This document shows, piece by piece, positions 25,075-33,334 of a DNA stretch of 63,517 nt (position 1 is the first letter of the stretch; every line of letters begins with the position of its first letter). The translations under genes and the position numbers were made by a program. The notes beneath the pieces are model-generated. The model saw only the letters and a list, made by a program, of their open reading frames with translations, did not search any database and had not been told where the DNA came from. The stretch is from Lentisphaeria bacterium (lineage in GTDB: Bacteria; Verrucomicrobiota; Lentisphaeria; Victivallales; Victivallaceae): positions 1 to 63,517 of the forward strand of contig JAFTUS010000044.1 of the NCBI GenBank assembly GCA_017466125.1. Direction: 5' to 3'.

Positions 25075-25749
25075 TTAGAGGGTCCAGGATTGGGTTTCCC
25101 ACATGAGAAGACTGTAAAAGGCGTTGCCTTCGTAGGAGATGTTTATAACGGGGCGGTCGTCTGCATTTTTCAAATGCCATGAACAGCGGATGATGGGGAA
25201 AAGGTGCAGAACACTTTTGTATTGTTTTCCCTTGATAAATCCTTCTTCATTGCATGTTCCGAAACGGATGTCACGCATTTTCTTCTGGTTCCACGACAAA
25301 GTGGCCTGTTCCTGTGCTGTGCCGAACTGACAGGCGGCTTCGGAAAATTCGTAGAAATAACTTACTTTTATTTTTTCCGGATTGGGGTTATCGCCGTATT
25401 TTCCGACATTGCCGACGCGGTCGTAACTGGCTTCGTACTGGTCATCAAAAGGACGGCTCTTCCACTCTTCTGCCGGACGGTCCTCGGGATTGAGATCGGC
25501 TTTGCAGCGGTAAATCGTTTTGGTCGGCATGTACTCTTTGTAAAGAGTGGAAAGCCACGGCGGCATCTGATCGTTGTAATCATCCTTATACATAAAACAG
25601 GAGGTACTCATCTGCTTCAAATTACTGATGCACTGAGTCAGACGCGCCTTTTCCCGTGCCTTGTTGAGAGCGGGCAGCAGCATAGCGGCAAGAATTGCAA
25701 TGATTGCGATAACGACCAAAAGTTCGATAAGGGTGAATTGTTTTTTCAT
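25075..25749 (-). CDS. Pseudopilin with prepilin-type N-terminus
   Basis: 224 residues. The class III signal is textbook: MKKQ, then [24 protein letters not shown], with cleavage expected before Phe5 and Glu9 of the sequence in the conserved fifth mature position. A long helix with [18 protein letters not shown] follows, then a globular domain with six or more cysteines. This form is very abundant in Lentisphaerota and related phyla. It begins 3 bases after the membrane glycosyltransferase gene, with AGGAG inside that gene's end, so both are on one message. The stop codon abuts the tandem hairpin repeat. Confidence 0.88.
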   Translation of the reverse strand: MKKQFTLIELLVVIAIIAILAAMLLPALNKAREKARLTQCISNLKQMSTSCFMYKDDYNDQMPPWLSTLYKEYMPTKTIYRCKADLNPEDRPAEEWKSRPFDDQYEASYDRVGNVGKYGDNPNPEKIKVSYFYEFSEAACQFGTAQEQATLSWNQKKMRDIRFGTCNEEGFIKGKQYKSVLHLFPIIRCSWHLKNADDRPVINISYEGNAFYSLLMWETQSWTL

Positions 25750-25752
25750 TTT

Positions 25753-27291
25753 TCATTCTCCTTTATTTGAAGTTGTTGAAAGACCATGATTTGTTTTTTC
25801 CCAATAGAACGGCTTGGTGAAGATCTGAATAAAACCTTTCCATGCCGCGATCGATATGAGCATCCAGTAAAACGGCATACACAATGCCGTCGGGATCAGA
25901 CTGTAATATTTCCGTTTGATACAGGCGGCAACGCCGGTTCCGATAAACAGAACATTCGCTGACAAGAGAACCAGTGATATGCAAAAGAAAATCTGTGAAA
26001 ACAATGAGTTGTAATAACTTTCTTCTGCCCCGCAGTAGAAAAGCGGCCACGCCCGCAATCCGGCAATGCCCTGATAACTCCCCAAATCCGGCTGGGGACC
26101 GGCAATCAATGTCATCGGTTCAATCCCACAGCACCAGCCGTGCAGAAGCAGAACAAGATACAGCAGCAGCACACCCCAGAAAAAGGGATTTATCAGCATC
26201 ATCAGAGAACCTCCGCCGATGGCGAGGTATCCGCCGACAGCCCCCCATAGTCCCAATTTGCGAACGGCTCCCCAAATGGAACGGTAATGGACAAAGTGCG
26301 TTTGGATAAATCCTTTCACCCAGCGCGAACGCTGACGTATCCAGTTGCCCAATTTACAGTTGGCCTCTTCGTAAGTAGTTGAGTCCAAAAGCGCGGTGCG
26401 GTATCCTTTTTCATAGATACGCAGCCCGAGGTCGCAATCTTCTGTTACATTGAACGGATCCCACGGGCCGACTGTCTGAAGCAGTTTTGTGCGGAAGTGA
26501 TTGCTTGTTCCTCCCAGCGGCAGCGGCAGACCGAAACGCTGGTATCCGCCGAGCGTCAAATCGAAATAAGTGGAATATTCCACCGTAAAAAAGCGGGTCA
26601 GCCAGTTGCAGCGGGCATTGAAATAATTAAGTTTCCCCTGAACACAGAGCAGTTTTCCGCTCTTGTCGCTGCGGAAAGCCAGAACCGCTTTTTTGAGTTG
26701 ATCTTTTTCGGGTTCATCTTCGGCATCATAAATCACGCAGAACTCCCCCCGCGCCTCTGCCAGACCGTAATTGCACGCTCTGGGCTTGGTCTGGATCACA
26801 CCGGGAGGGATGACGATGATGGAACAATACGGCGGCAATACTTCGCTTTCAAGGGCTTTACCGGTCTCACAGTCATTGGCTTCGATCAAAAGTTTCACAT
26901 CCAGTTTATCATGCGGATAATCCAGCGAACCGATATTTTTCAGGAGTTTCGGAGCAACGGCAGACTCTCTGAACAACGGCAGCAGTATCGTATAAACAGG
27001 CAAATCATCGTCCTGAACTTCAGCAACTTCCTCCCCGGTAAAACGCAGTTCGCTTTTGCGCGACAAACTCAAAAATGCCGCAGCCCCCCGGAAAATCACC
27101 GCCTGCAGATACCAGAATGAGAAAAATACGGTCAACACCGCAACAAAAATATCCCAGCGGAAAAAAAGCAAGGCAGTCAATCCGGCAAAACAGGCAAGAT
27201 AATACACTTTCTGACAGGGCGTGATCGTCCGTGCCGCACACTCTCCGGCACGGTTTTCCAGAAATTCCCTTGTCAAAAAATCATGTTCCAT
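25753..27291 (-). CDS. Membrane glycosyltransferase family 2 (processive type)
   Basis: 512 residues from the ATG at 27291 (AAGGAG nine bases upstream); an earlier in-frame start at 27342 has no ribosome site. Two N-terminal spans precede the GT-A domain with LPLFRES, the metal site YDAEDEPE, the acceptor motif TEDCDLGLR and the processivity motif RQRSRW. Four or five C-terminal spans follow. This is the architecture of cellulose/hyaluronan/beta-glucan synthases. The product could be an exopolysaccharide, but no partner synthase subunits are nearby. Divergent from the secretin operon. Confidence 0.85.
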   Translation of the reverse strand: MEHDFLTREFLENRAGECAARTITPCQKVYYLACFAGLTALLFFRWDIFVAVLTVFFSFWYLQAVIFRGAAAFLSLSRKSELRFTGEEVAEVQDDDLPVYTILLPLFRESAVAPKLLKNIGSLDYPHDKLDVKLLIEANDCETGKALESEVLPPYCSIIVIPPGVIQTKPRACNYGLAEARGEFCVIYDAEDEPEKDQLKKAVLAFRSDKSGKLLCVQGKLNYFNARCNWLTRFFTVEYSTYFDLTLGGYQRFGLPLPLGGTSNHFRTKLLQTVGPWDPFNVTEDCDLGLRIYEKGYRTALLDSTTYEEANCKLGNWIRQRSRWVKGFIQTHFVHYRSIWGAVRKLGLWGAVGGYLAIGGGSLMMLINPFFWGVLLLYLVLLLHGWCCGIEPMTLIAGPQPDLGSYQGIAGLRAWPLFYCGAEESYYNSLFSQIFFCISLVLLSANVLFIGTGVAACIKRKYYSLIPTALCMPFYWMLISIAAWKGFIQIFTKPFYWEKTNHGLSTTSNKGE

Positions 27292-27313
27292 AAAAACGCT
27301 GCTCCTTTTCAAT

Positions 27314-27342
27314 AAAATAACCTCTTTCAAAATGTTTTTCAA
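27314..27342 (-). promoter_or_regulatory. Promoter of the GT2-pseudopilin operon
   Basis: Minus strand TTGAAA (27342-27337), 17 bp, TATTTT (27319-27314). Confidence 0.6.
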
Positions 27343-27392
27343 GCCTCTTTTTTCAGACTTCCAAAAAAAACAAAAAAAAAGTCATTCTATAC

Positions 27393-27421
27393 TTGAAAAT
27401 CAGGTGTTTCAGGCATATATT
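27393..27421 (+). promoter_or_regulatory. Promoter of the secretin-MacAB operon
   Basis: TTGAAA (27393-27398), 17 bp, TATATT (27416-27421), 48 bases before the secretin ATG. Confidence 0.75.
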
Positions 27422-27468
27422 AAGTCAAAATGATATTTTGGTTAACATTCAAGAAAGGATTTTTAAAA

Positions 27469-28950
27469 ATGGCAAAAAAGCATCTCTTCTGTTTCTCATC
27501 TGCAATCTTGGCTTCCCTCCTTGCTTTTCCGGCTTATGCACAGGAAGATGCCCCCTCGGAACTTCCCGCCGTTGTCCGGACCGCCGAAGATATCGAACAG
27601 GGTCGGAAAAATGTCCAAAGTGTGCTGCGCTCCTTAACAGAGATGTTTGCTGCGGATACCACCTTCCCCGCTACTGCGGTAAAACAGCCCAAACTGCTCC
27701 CGGCTTATCACCGCGTCATCAAAGGCGAAAACAACCGCTCCGTTCTCGTTTTCCGCCCCCGCTTCAGCAAGGCGGAACGGCTCTATAAGGCTCTGGACGG
27801 CGTTGTGGTCGGAACCGTTCTCATCGAACAGGTCAAAGAGGAAAATATGCTCCTGATCAACGCCCCCGACAAAGAGATCAATACCTATCTTGAACTGCTC
27901 CGCAGTATGGATGTACCCGGCGCACAACTTCTGATCGAAGCGAAAATCGTTGAAGTCACCTTCAAGGATGAGACACTGCGCAACCTCTCCATGAATTACA
28001 GCACCGGCGGAAACAGTTTCGGTGCAACAACTCAAGTTCCCGGCGCAACCGCCCAGCCGACCTCCGGGCTCGGAGCAAACTTCGACCCGCTTACCGGGAA
28101 AGATACCCTCGACATCTCTTTCAAATGGCTTCAGATGGCACAGGATGCAAAAATCCTCTCCGCTCCCAATATTCTTCTTTCCCGCAACGAAACCAGCCGT
28201 ATCGTGACCGGTCAGGATATTCCGATCCAGGAGGCGAACTCCACCAGCAGTACGCTTCAGATGAGTACCAAATACAAAAGCGTCGGCGTCAAACTGGAAG
28301 TCGAACCCCAGATGATCAATGACGACTGCGTGACCTTGCGCCTCTGGCCCCAGGTATCAAGCATCACCAAAAACGAACAGATCGCCGTCGGCGGTTCCGC
28401 CTACTCCGTGCCGGTCATCGCTGTCCGCAGCATTGAAAGTTATCTGCGGCTCTACGATAAACAGGTCGTGATGATGGGCGGTCTCTATTCCAGCCGCACC
28501 GCACTGGAAGAGGAAAAAATTCCGATCCTCAGCGATTTGCCGCTTCTGGGTGAACTTTTCAAAGGAAAAAACGCCACCAAAGAGGTCACTCAACTGATCT
28601 TCTTCCTCAAAGTCCACATCATTCCGGCAGAAAAAGATCAGAACGGCATCCTCTACAACCCCTACAATACCGCTATCGGCAGTGAACTCTACGGCGACAT
28701 GCTCCAGAGTTCCAAGAGCAACCCGCTCCATGAATCCGCCATGATCAATCTCTTCAAGGACATGGGCAACACCGTCCCCGGACGGGAAGAGGAGAAACGC
28801 GAGGATTTCTTCAAGGATCTCACTCTGGCATTTGAGAAAAAAGAGGTCAAAAACACCGGAAAGCCCGCTCCGGCTCCGGAAGCCAAAACAGTCAAAAAAG
28901 AAGTTTCAGCCCCCAAAAACAACGTTGAGGATAAGGCGGCAGCAAAATGA
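27469..28950 (+). CDS. Secretin (GspD/PilQ-type outer-membrane channel)
   Basis: 493 residues from the ATG at 27469 (AAAGGA upstream). A signal peptide ends PAYA near residue 24. The periplasmic part is short: one N-type module ending with DKEINTYLELLRSMDVPGAQ, instead of the N0-N3 series of true GspD. The secretin core is clear: LLIEAKIVEVTF, ILSAPNILLSRNE, SVGVKLEVEPQM, VVMMGGLYSS and the hallmark KIPILSDLPLLGELFKG. A Lys/Pro/Ala-rich C-terminal tail follows. The next three genes encode a MacA-like adaptor and split MacB, with ATGA coupling to the first, so this protein probably serves as the outer-membrane gate where TolC would normally act. Confidence 0.88.
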   Translation: MAKKHLFCFSSAILASLLAFPAYAQEDAPSELPAVVRTAEDIEQGRKNVQSVLRSLTEMFAADTTFPATAVKQPKLLPAYHRVIKGENNRSVLVFRPRFSKAERLYKALDGVVVGTVLIEQVKEENMLLINAPDKEINTYLELLRSMDVPGAQLLIEAKIVEVTFKDETLRNLSMNYSTGGNSFGATTQVPGATAQPTSGLGANFDPLTGKDTLDISFKWLQMAQDAKILSAPNILLSRNETSRIVTGQDIPIQEANSTSSTLQMSTKYKSVGVKLEVEPQMINDDCVTLRLWPQVSSITKNEQIAVGGSAYSVPVIAVRSIESYLRLYDKQVVMMGGLYSSRTALEEEKIPILSDLPLLGELFKGKNATKEVTQLIFFLKVHIIPAEKDQNGILYNPYNTAIGSELYGDMLQSSKSNPLHESAMINLFKDMGNTVPGREEEKREDFFKDLTLAFEKKEVKNTGKPAPAPEAKTVKKEVSAPKNNVEDKAAAK

Positions 28951-30476
28951 AGTTAAACCGTAAAAAAATCTACATTGCAGGCGGAATTTTTCTGCTGATC
29001 GCAGGATTTTGCGCCGTGTACTTCGGAGTTTATCTCCCCCGCAAGCGTGCGGCAGCAGCCAAAGCCGCCGGCAAACTGGCGGAGGACGGCGGTGATATGG
29101 ACCGCACCTTCCGCGTGCGCCGCGATGATCTGGTTATCGGCCTCCAGCAGGGCGGCTATATCAATGCCAGCAAAAAACACAAAATGGCTCTGCAAGCCAA
29201 CCACCGCACCAAACTGATCTGGGTCATCGATGAAAATACCAAGGTCAAAAAAGGCGATCTGCTGGCAAAGTTTGAAACCGACGATCTGCTGGAACGGATC
29301 GAAAACTTTGAAATCGAACAGGACAACCTGACCAAAGAACTGGATCTGGCACGGGAAAACTACCGCGTACTGTTAAGTACCAACGCCGCCGAACTTCAGG
29401 ATGCCGAAGAACGCCTCTCACAGGCCGATGACGCACTGCGCAAATACCGCCGCTTTGAACGGGTCAACAAACGCGACTCCCTCGAACTTGCCATTACCGA
29501 AGCAGAAGATGCCCTCACCACCGAAGAAGACGCCTACCGCGAGGCGCGCGACAAACAGTACGAAGCCACCAGCACCCAGAACGCAGAAGAGGTACGGCAG
29601 GCGGCTCTCGACAAGCAGCAGGCAAAAATCGATAAGGCGGAGAACTCCCTTACCAATGCGGAAGATAACTTCAAGGTGTTCCGCCGTTACGATCACCCCA
29701 GCAAGATCCTGCGTCTGGTCAACGCCTACGAACAGGCACAACTGACCCTGCAGAAAGTGAAGATCTCAACGGAATCCAAGGCGATCCAGCAGCGGAAATC
29801 CATTGAAAACCTGCGCCGCCGTGTGCGCTGGGTGACAAAACAACTCCAACGTTACCGGGAATATATGCCGATGATGGAGTGGTACGCTCCCGAAGACGGC
29901 GTTGTTATTTACGGCGACCCCGACCGCCGCTGGGGAAATATCGATGTGAAACTCGGTATTGAAGTCGGCAGAGGACAGGTGCTTATCACAATTCCTGAAA
30001 TGTCCAATCTGGTGGTGGATTTCGATTTGCCCGAACAGTTCCGCTCCAAAGTCCAGGTCGGCAACAAAGCCACGATCACGCCGGACTCCCTGCCCGGAGA
30101 AAAGTTCAACGCCACGATCTCGCATATCGCCACATTGCCGGTCAACATGGTCCAGTGGGACAGTGCTTCCCCCAAAATCTACAAGACCAAACTGAAACTG
30201 GATAAACAGTCCGCAAAACTCGTCAACGGCATGAGCGTTCAAATCCACGTGGTCACAAAAATCATTCCCAAAGTGCTTTTTGTTCCCATTGAGGCTGTTT
30301 TTGAAGAAAATGACCGCTTCTTTGTCTACCGTTCCGGTCTGGGCGGCCCCGAAGAGGTGGATGTGACCATCGGCGAATCCAACGATAACTTCGTTCAGAT
30401 CAAGTCCGGTCTGGAAGAAGAGGATGTCGTCTATCTCTACCGCCCCTATCAGAAAAGTCAGGATGATAAGAAATAA
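28947..30476 (+). CDS. MacA/HlyD-type periplasmic adaptor
   Basis: 509 residues, longer than E. coli MacA (about 370). One N-terminal span (IAGGIFLLIAGFCAVYFGVYL) anchors it in the inner membrane. A lipoyl/beta-barrel domain with MALQANHRTKLIWVIDENTKVKKGDLLAKFET precedes a very long coiled coil (about residues 110-300, heptads rich in Glu, Lys and Ala). After it come the returning half-lipoyl (WYAPEDGVVIYGD), the beta-barrel (VVDFDLPEQFRSKVQVG) and a membrane-proximal domain. The long hairpin suits bridging to a tall partner. ATGA overlap with the secretin gene. Confidence 0.85.
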   Translation: MKLNRKKIYIAGGIFLLIAGFCAVYFGVYLPRKRAAAAKAAGKLAEDGGDMDRTFRVRRDDLVIGLQQGGYINASKKHKMALQANHRTKLIWVIDENTKVKKGDLLAKFETDDLLERIENFEIEQDNLTKELDLARENYRVLLSTNAAELQDAEERLSQADDALRKYRRFERVNKRDSLELAITEAEDALTTEEDAYREARDKQYEATSTQNAEEVRQAALDKQQAKIDKAENSLTNAEDNFKVFRRYDHPSKILRLVNAYEQAQLTLQKVKISTESKAIQQRKSIENLRRRVRWVTKQLQRYREYMPMMEWYAPEDGVVIYGDPDRRWGNIDVKLGIEVGRGQVLITIPEMSNLVVDFDLPEQFRSKVQVGNKATITPDSLPGEKFNATISHIATLPVNMVQWDSASPKIYKTKLKLDKQSAKLVNGMSVQIHVVTKIIPKVLFVPIEAVFEENDRFFVYRSGLGGPEEVDVTIGESNDNFVQIKSGLEEEDVVYLYRPYQKSQDDKK

Positions 30477-31216
30477 TGGCTGAAGCACAGACCATCGTTC
30501 AGTTGAAAGATATCCGCAAGACCTACATCACCGGCGACTTGCAGGTTCCGGTGCTGAAAGGGATCGATGCCCGGGTCGAACGGGGGGAGTTTGTAGGCTT
30601 TATCGGAACCTCCGGGTCGGGTAAATCCACATTGCTGAACATTCTCGGTATGCTCGATGTGCCGACCTCCGGAGAATATCTGCTGGAGGGGATCGACGTC
30701 AGCGGCCTCTCCGACGTGGAACAGGCAACGATCCGCAACCGTAAGATCGGCTTTATTTTTCAGAGTTTCAACCTCTTCCCTGCCCTCACGGTGGAACAGA
30801 ATATCGAAGTTCCCATGCTCTACGCCCGCGTTCCCGGCCGCATCCGGGCGAAACGCGCACTGGAACTGGCGAAACGGGTCGGTCTGGGGCATCGGCTCGG
30901 ACACAAGCCGACTCAACTTTCCGGCGGCGAATGTCAGCGTATCGCCATTGCCCGCGCCCTGAGCAACAGCCCCGCCTTCATTCTTGCGGACGAACCGACC
31001 GGAAACCTTGACGAAAAAACCAGCAATGAGATCATGGCTCTTTTTCATGAACTGAACCGGGAACAGAATGTGACGATCGTCATGGTAACACACAACCCGG
31101 CACTGGGACCACATTACGATAAAATCATCCGTCTGCGGGACGGCCGCATCGACAACCGTCTGTTTGAATGGGAGATCGCCCGTCAGCAGCAACAGAGAGA
31201 GGAGGCCGTACAATGA
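30476..31216 (+). CDS. MacB/LolD-type ABC ATPase
   Basis: 246 residues. Complete NBD: GTSGSGKSTLLNILGMLD (Walker A), LSGGECQRIAIARAL (signature), LADEPTGNLDEKTS (Walker B) and switch histidine in MVTHN. GFIFQSFNLFPALT is the Q-loop typical of the MacB/LolD/FtsE class that drives periplasmic mechanotransmission. The gene starts on the last base of the adaptor stop codon (TAATG) and overlaps the permease by ATGA. In E. coli MacB ATPase and permease are fused; here they are separate. Confidence 0.92.
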   Translation: MAEAQTIVQLKDIRKTYITGDLQVPVLKGIDARVERGEFVGFIGTSGSGKSTLLNILGMLDVPTSGEYLLEGIDVSGLSDVEQATIRNRKIGFIFQSFNLFPALTVEQNIEVPMLYARVPGRIRAKRALELAKRVGLGHRLGHKPTQLSGGECQRIAIARALSNSPAFILADEPTGNLDEKTSNEIMALFHELNREQNVTIVMVTHNPALGPHYDKIIRLRDGRIDNRLFEWEIARQQQQREEAVQ

Positions 31217-32487
31217 TGCTCGTCCGTGATCTGGTCGGCATGTCCTTCCACAATCTTCTTCTGCACAAAATGCGCTCTCTTCTGACCTCACTCGGTGTTA
31301 TTTTCGGCGTGGGCAGCGTGATCGCCATGCTTGCGATCTCAGAGGGGGCGAAACGTTCCGCACTGGCACAGATCGAAGCCATGGGCATCGACAAAATCAT
31401 CATTTTTTCCCGCCGCCCCCCGATTGACGGAAAAAGTGAAAGTTCCAGCGAAAACGCCAGTGTAATGGAGCGTTTCGGTTTGACGGAACAGGATCGCAGT
31501 CATATTTCCCGCATGGATAATGTGGAGCGTATCACCGCAGTTTTCGACACCCGCAACAAAGTGTCGAAAGGACTTCAGCGCATGGATTTGAAACTGGTCG
31601 GCAGCGACTATGCTTTTCTGAACGAAACTTCCGCTGAAATCGTGGACGGCCGCTGGTTCAACAAGATCGACTTCAAAGCCAATGCGCAGGTATGCGTGAT
31701 CGGAATGAATGTGAAACACAAACTTTTCACGTTGGGCGATACCAATATCATCGGCAGCAATCTGCGCATCGGAGACCACGTTTTCCGCATCATCGGTATT
31801 CTGGATAATCCTTACGCCACGCAGCTGCCTGAAGTCGGCGGACAGAACGATATGATCCTGATACCGATGACCACCGCCAAAACGCTTTTCAAAGATTACA
31901 CGTTTCTGCGCGAGGGACGGCAGTTCAAGATCACCCGGGTCGAATACGATCTCTTTCTGGTGAAAGTCAACGATACATTTTACATCGACAACACCTCCAA
32001 ACGTATTGCCGGTTATCTGGAAAAGATGCACGAAGCAACCAAAGACTGGGGCATGGTCGTGCCGTTGGAACTTCTCCGTCAGCGGGAGCGGACGCAAAAC
32101 ATCTTTACGATCGTCATGGGTTCTATTGCAGGCATCTCGCTTGTGGTCGGCGGCATCGGCATTATGAATATCATGCTTGCCAGTGTCTACGAGCGGCGCA
32201 AAGAGATCGGCACACGGCGCGCATTGGGGGCGCAGAAATCGGATATCCTGCTGCAATTCCTGATCGAAACAGTCTTTCTGACGACCAGCGGCGGCGTCAC
32301 CGGTATTCTTGTCGGTGTCGGCATCGGGAAAATCATCACCAATTACAGCGGTATGGAGACGATCTACTCCTGGTGGAGCATCATCCTTGCGCTGGCGATC
32401 TCCTGTATCGTAGGGGTGATTTTCGGGACCTACCCCGCTTATCAGGCGGCACAGCAGAACCCGATCAACGTTCTGCGCTCCGAATAA
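31213..32487 (+). CDS. MacB-like ABC permease (FtsX fold)
   Basis: 424 residues from the ATG at 31213. One N-terminal span (LTSLGVIFGVGSVIAMLAISEG), a large periplasmic domain of about 210 residues, and three C-terminal spans including GSIAGISLVVGGIGIMNIMLASVYERRKEIGTRRALGA, the MacB/FtsX signature. It transmits ATPase motion to periplasmic partners. With the preceding genes it forms a four-part trans-envelope machine. It is the last gene of the operon; a G+C-rich structured region follows. Confidence 0.92.
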   Translation: MMLVRDLVGMSFHNLLLHKMRSLLTSLGVIFGVGSVIAMLAISEGAKRSALAQIEAMGIDKIIIFSRRPPIDGKSESSSENASVMERFGLTEQDRSHISRMDNVERITAVFDTRNKVSKGLQRMDLKLVGSDYAFLNETSAEIVDGRWFNKIDFKANAQVCVIGMNVKHKLFTLGDTNIIGSNLRIGDHVFRIIGILDNPYATQLPEVGGQNDMILIPMTTAKTLFKDYTFLREGRQFKITRVEYDLFLVKVNDTFYIDNTSKRIAGYLEKMHEATKDWGMVVPLELLRQRERTQNIFTIVMGSIAGISLVVGGIGIMNIMLASVYERRKEIGTRRALGAQKSDILLQFLIETVFLTTSGGVTGILVGVGIGKIITNYSGMETIYSWWSIILALAISCIVGVIFGTYPAYQAAQQNPINVLRSE

Positions 32488-32762
32488 TTTACTTTGCTCT
32501 GTACGAAAGGTTGACTGATTTTTACAGGGGCTTCGGAATGCTTCGTACGCTCAACGCCCCGATAAAATACGCTTCGCTCTTTTATCGGGGCATCGCTCCC
32601 GACGAGAGGTATTGCCGCGTTGCGGCAATTTTGACGCTTCGCTTGTACTTTCGCCGCCATTTTAAGGCGGCGACCAGCGTTCCGCCGTTGGATCACGTCC
32701 GGGTGTCAGCGAACCCGACGTTCGGGCCGGGGCGGGGTACGCGCTTCGCGCGGATTTTTTTA
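32488..32762. other. Structured non-coding intergenic region
   Basis: 275 bases without a gene, packed with perfect hairpins: GCCCCGATAAAA/TTTTATCGGGGC (32556-32591), ATTGCCGC/GCGGCAAT (32611-32629), TCGCCGCC/GGCGGCGA (32651-32673), CCCGA/TCGGG (32714-32726) and a terminal CGCGC/GCGCG with a T run. The word GCTTCG recurs five times, twice inside hairpin loops. Confidence 0.7.
32740..32761 (+). terminator. Terminator at the end of the structured region
   Basis: CGCGC, loop TTC, GCGCG, then GA and seven T. It lies about 250 bases past the permease stop and just before the convergent lipoprotein gene. Confidence 0.6.
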
Positions 32763-33329
32763 TCAGTCTATGTTTATTTTGGGCGGCAGCGGAGCATGTA
32801 TCCGGACGGCTGTCACCGGACTTTCCAATGAAACAGATTTCAGATTGAGAACTGCTTTGACAAAAAAGCGGCGTTCTTTTCCGGGCGAAACGTACATGTG
32901 TTCAACGAAAGGCAATGCACGGTTCAGCGTCACCATATTTGACTGCTGCAAAATCAACGGATTGCGGCGGGAATGTTCCGCAACGCCCTCATTCAAGGAG
33001 ACCCAAGCCTGCGGATCGGGGTCTTTCATTCCCGGCAGCCACGGCTGGCAGAAAACCAGAATATTATCATCATCCCTGATACGCCAATCTTCGATCTTGA
33101 CCGCTTTTTTGCCGATATTTCTCAAACGATAGATGACAGACGCTTTTTTGCCGGTCTCAAAAGCGTTGCTCCCGACATGGCGCAGTTCCAGTTTATGTCC
33201 GGTCAACGGTTTGTAATAGGAACGCTCCTCTTCGCCCGGTTCAAACTTCGGGAGCGGCTTCGGGTCCTCGCTCACACAACCGGCAGCACCGGACAATAAC
33301 AGCAGAAAAGCAAATCTTAAAATTTTCAT
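32763..33329 (-). CDS. Small lipoprotein, function unknown
   Basis: 188 residues from the ATG at 33329. The leader ends in the lipobox SGAAGC. The mature part looks like one immunoglobulin-like beta domain: YRLRNIGKKAVKIEDWRIRDDDNIL and FVKAVLNLKSVSLESPVTAVRI. I do not recognise the family. It begins 5 bases after dnaG, with its ribosome site inside dnaG. Confidence 0.7.
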   Translation of the reverse strand: MKILRFAFLLLLSGAAGCVSEDPKPLPKFEPGEEERSYYKPLTGHKLELRHVGSNAFETGKKASVIYRLRNIGKKAVKIEDWRIRDDDNILVFCQPWLPGMKDPDPQAWVSLNEGVAEHSRRNPLILQQSNMVTLNRALPFVEHMYVSPGKERRFFVKAVLNLKSVSLESPVTAVRIHAPLPPKINID

Positions 33330-33334
33330 TTTAT

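Noticed and set aside
24658..25182. Short open frames on both strands across the repeat field
   Set aside because: They translate the tandem repeats in several phases and show repetitive peptides such as SLAAP; no consistent start signals.
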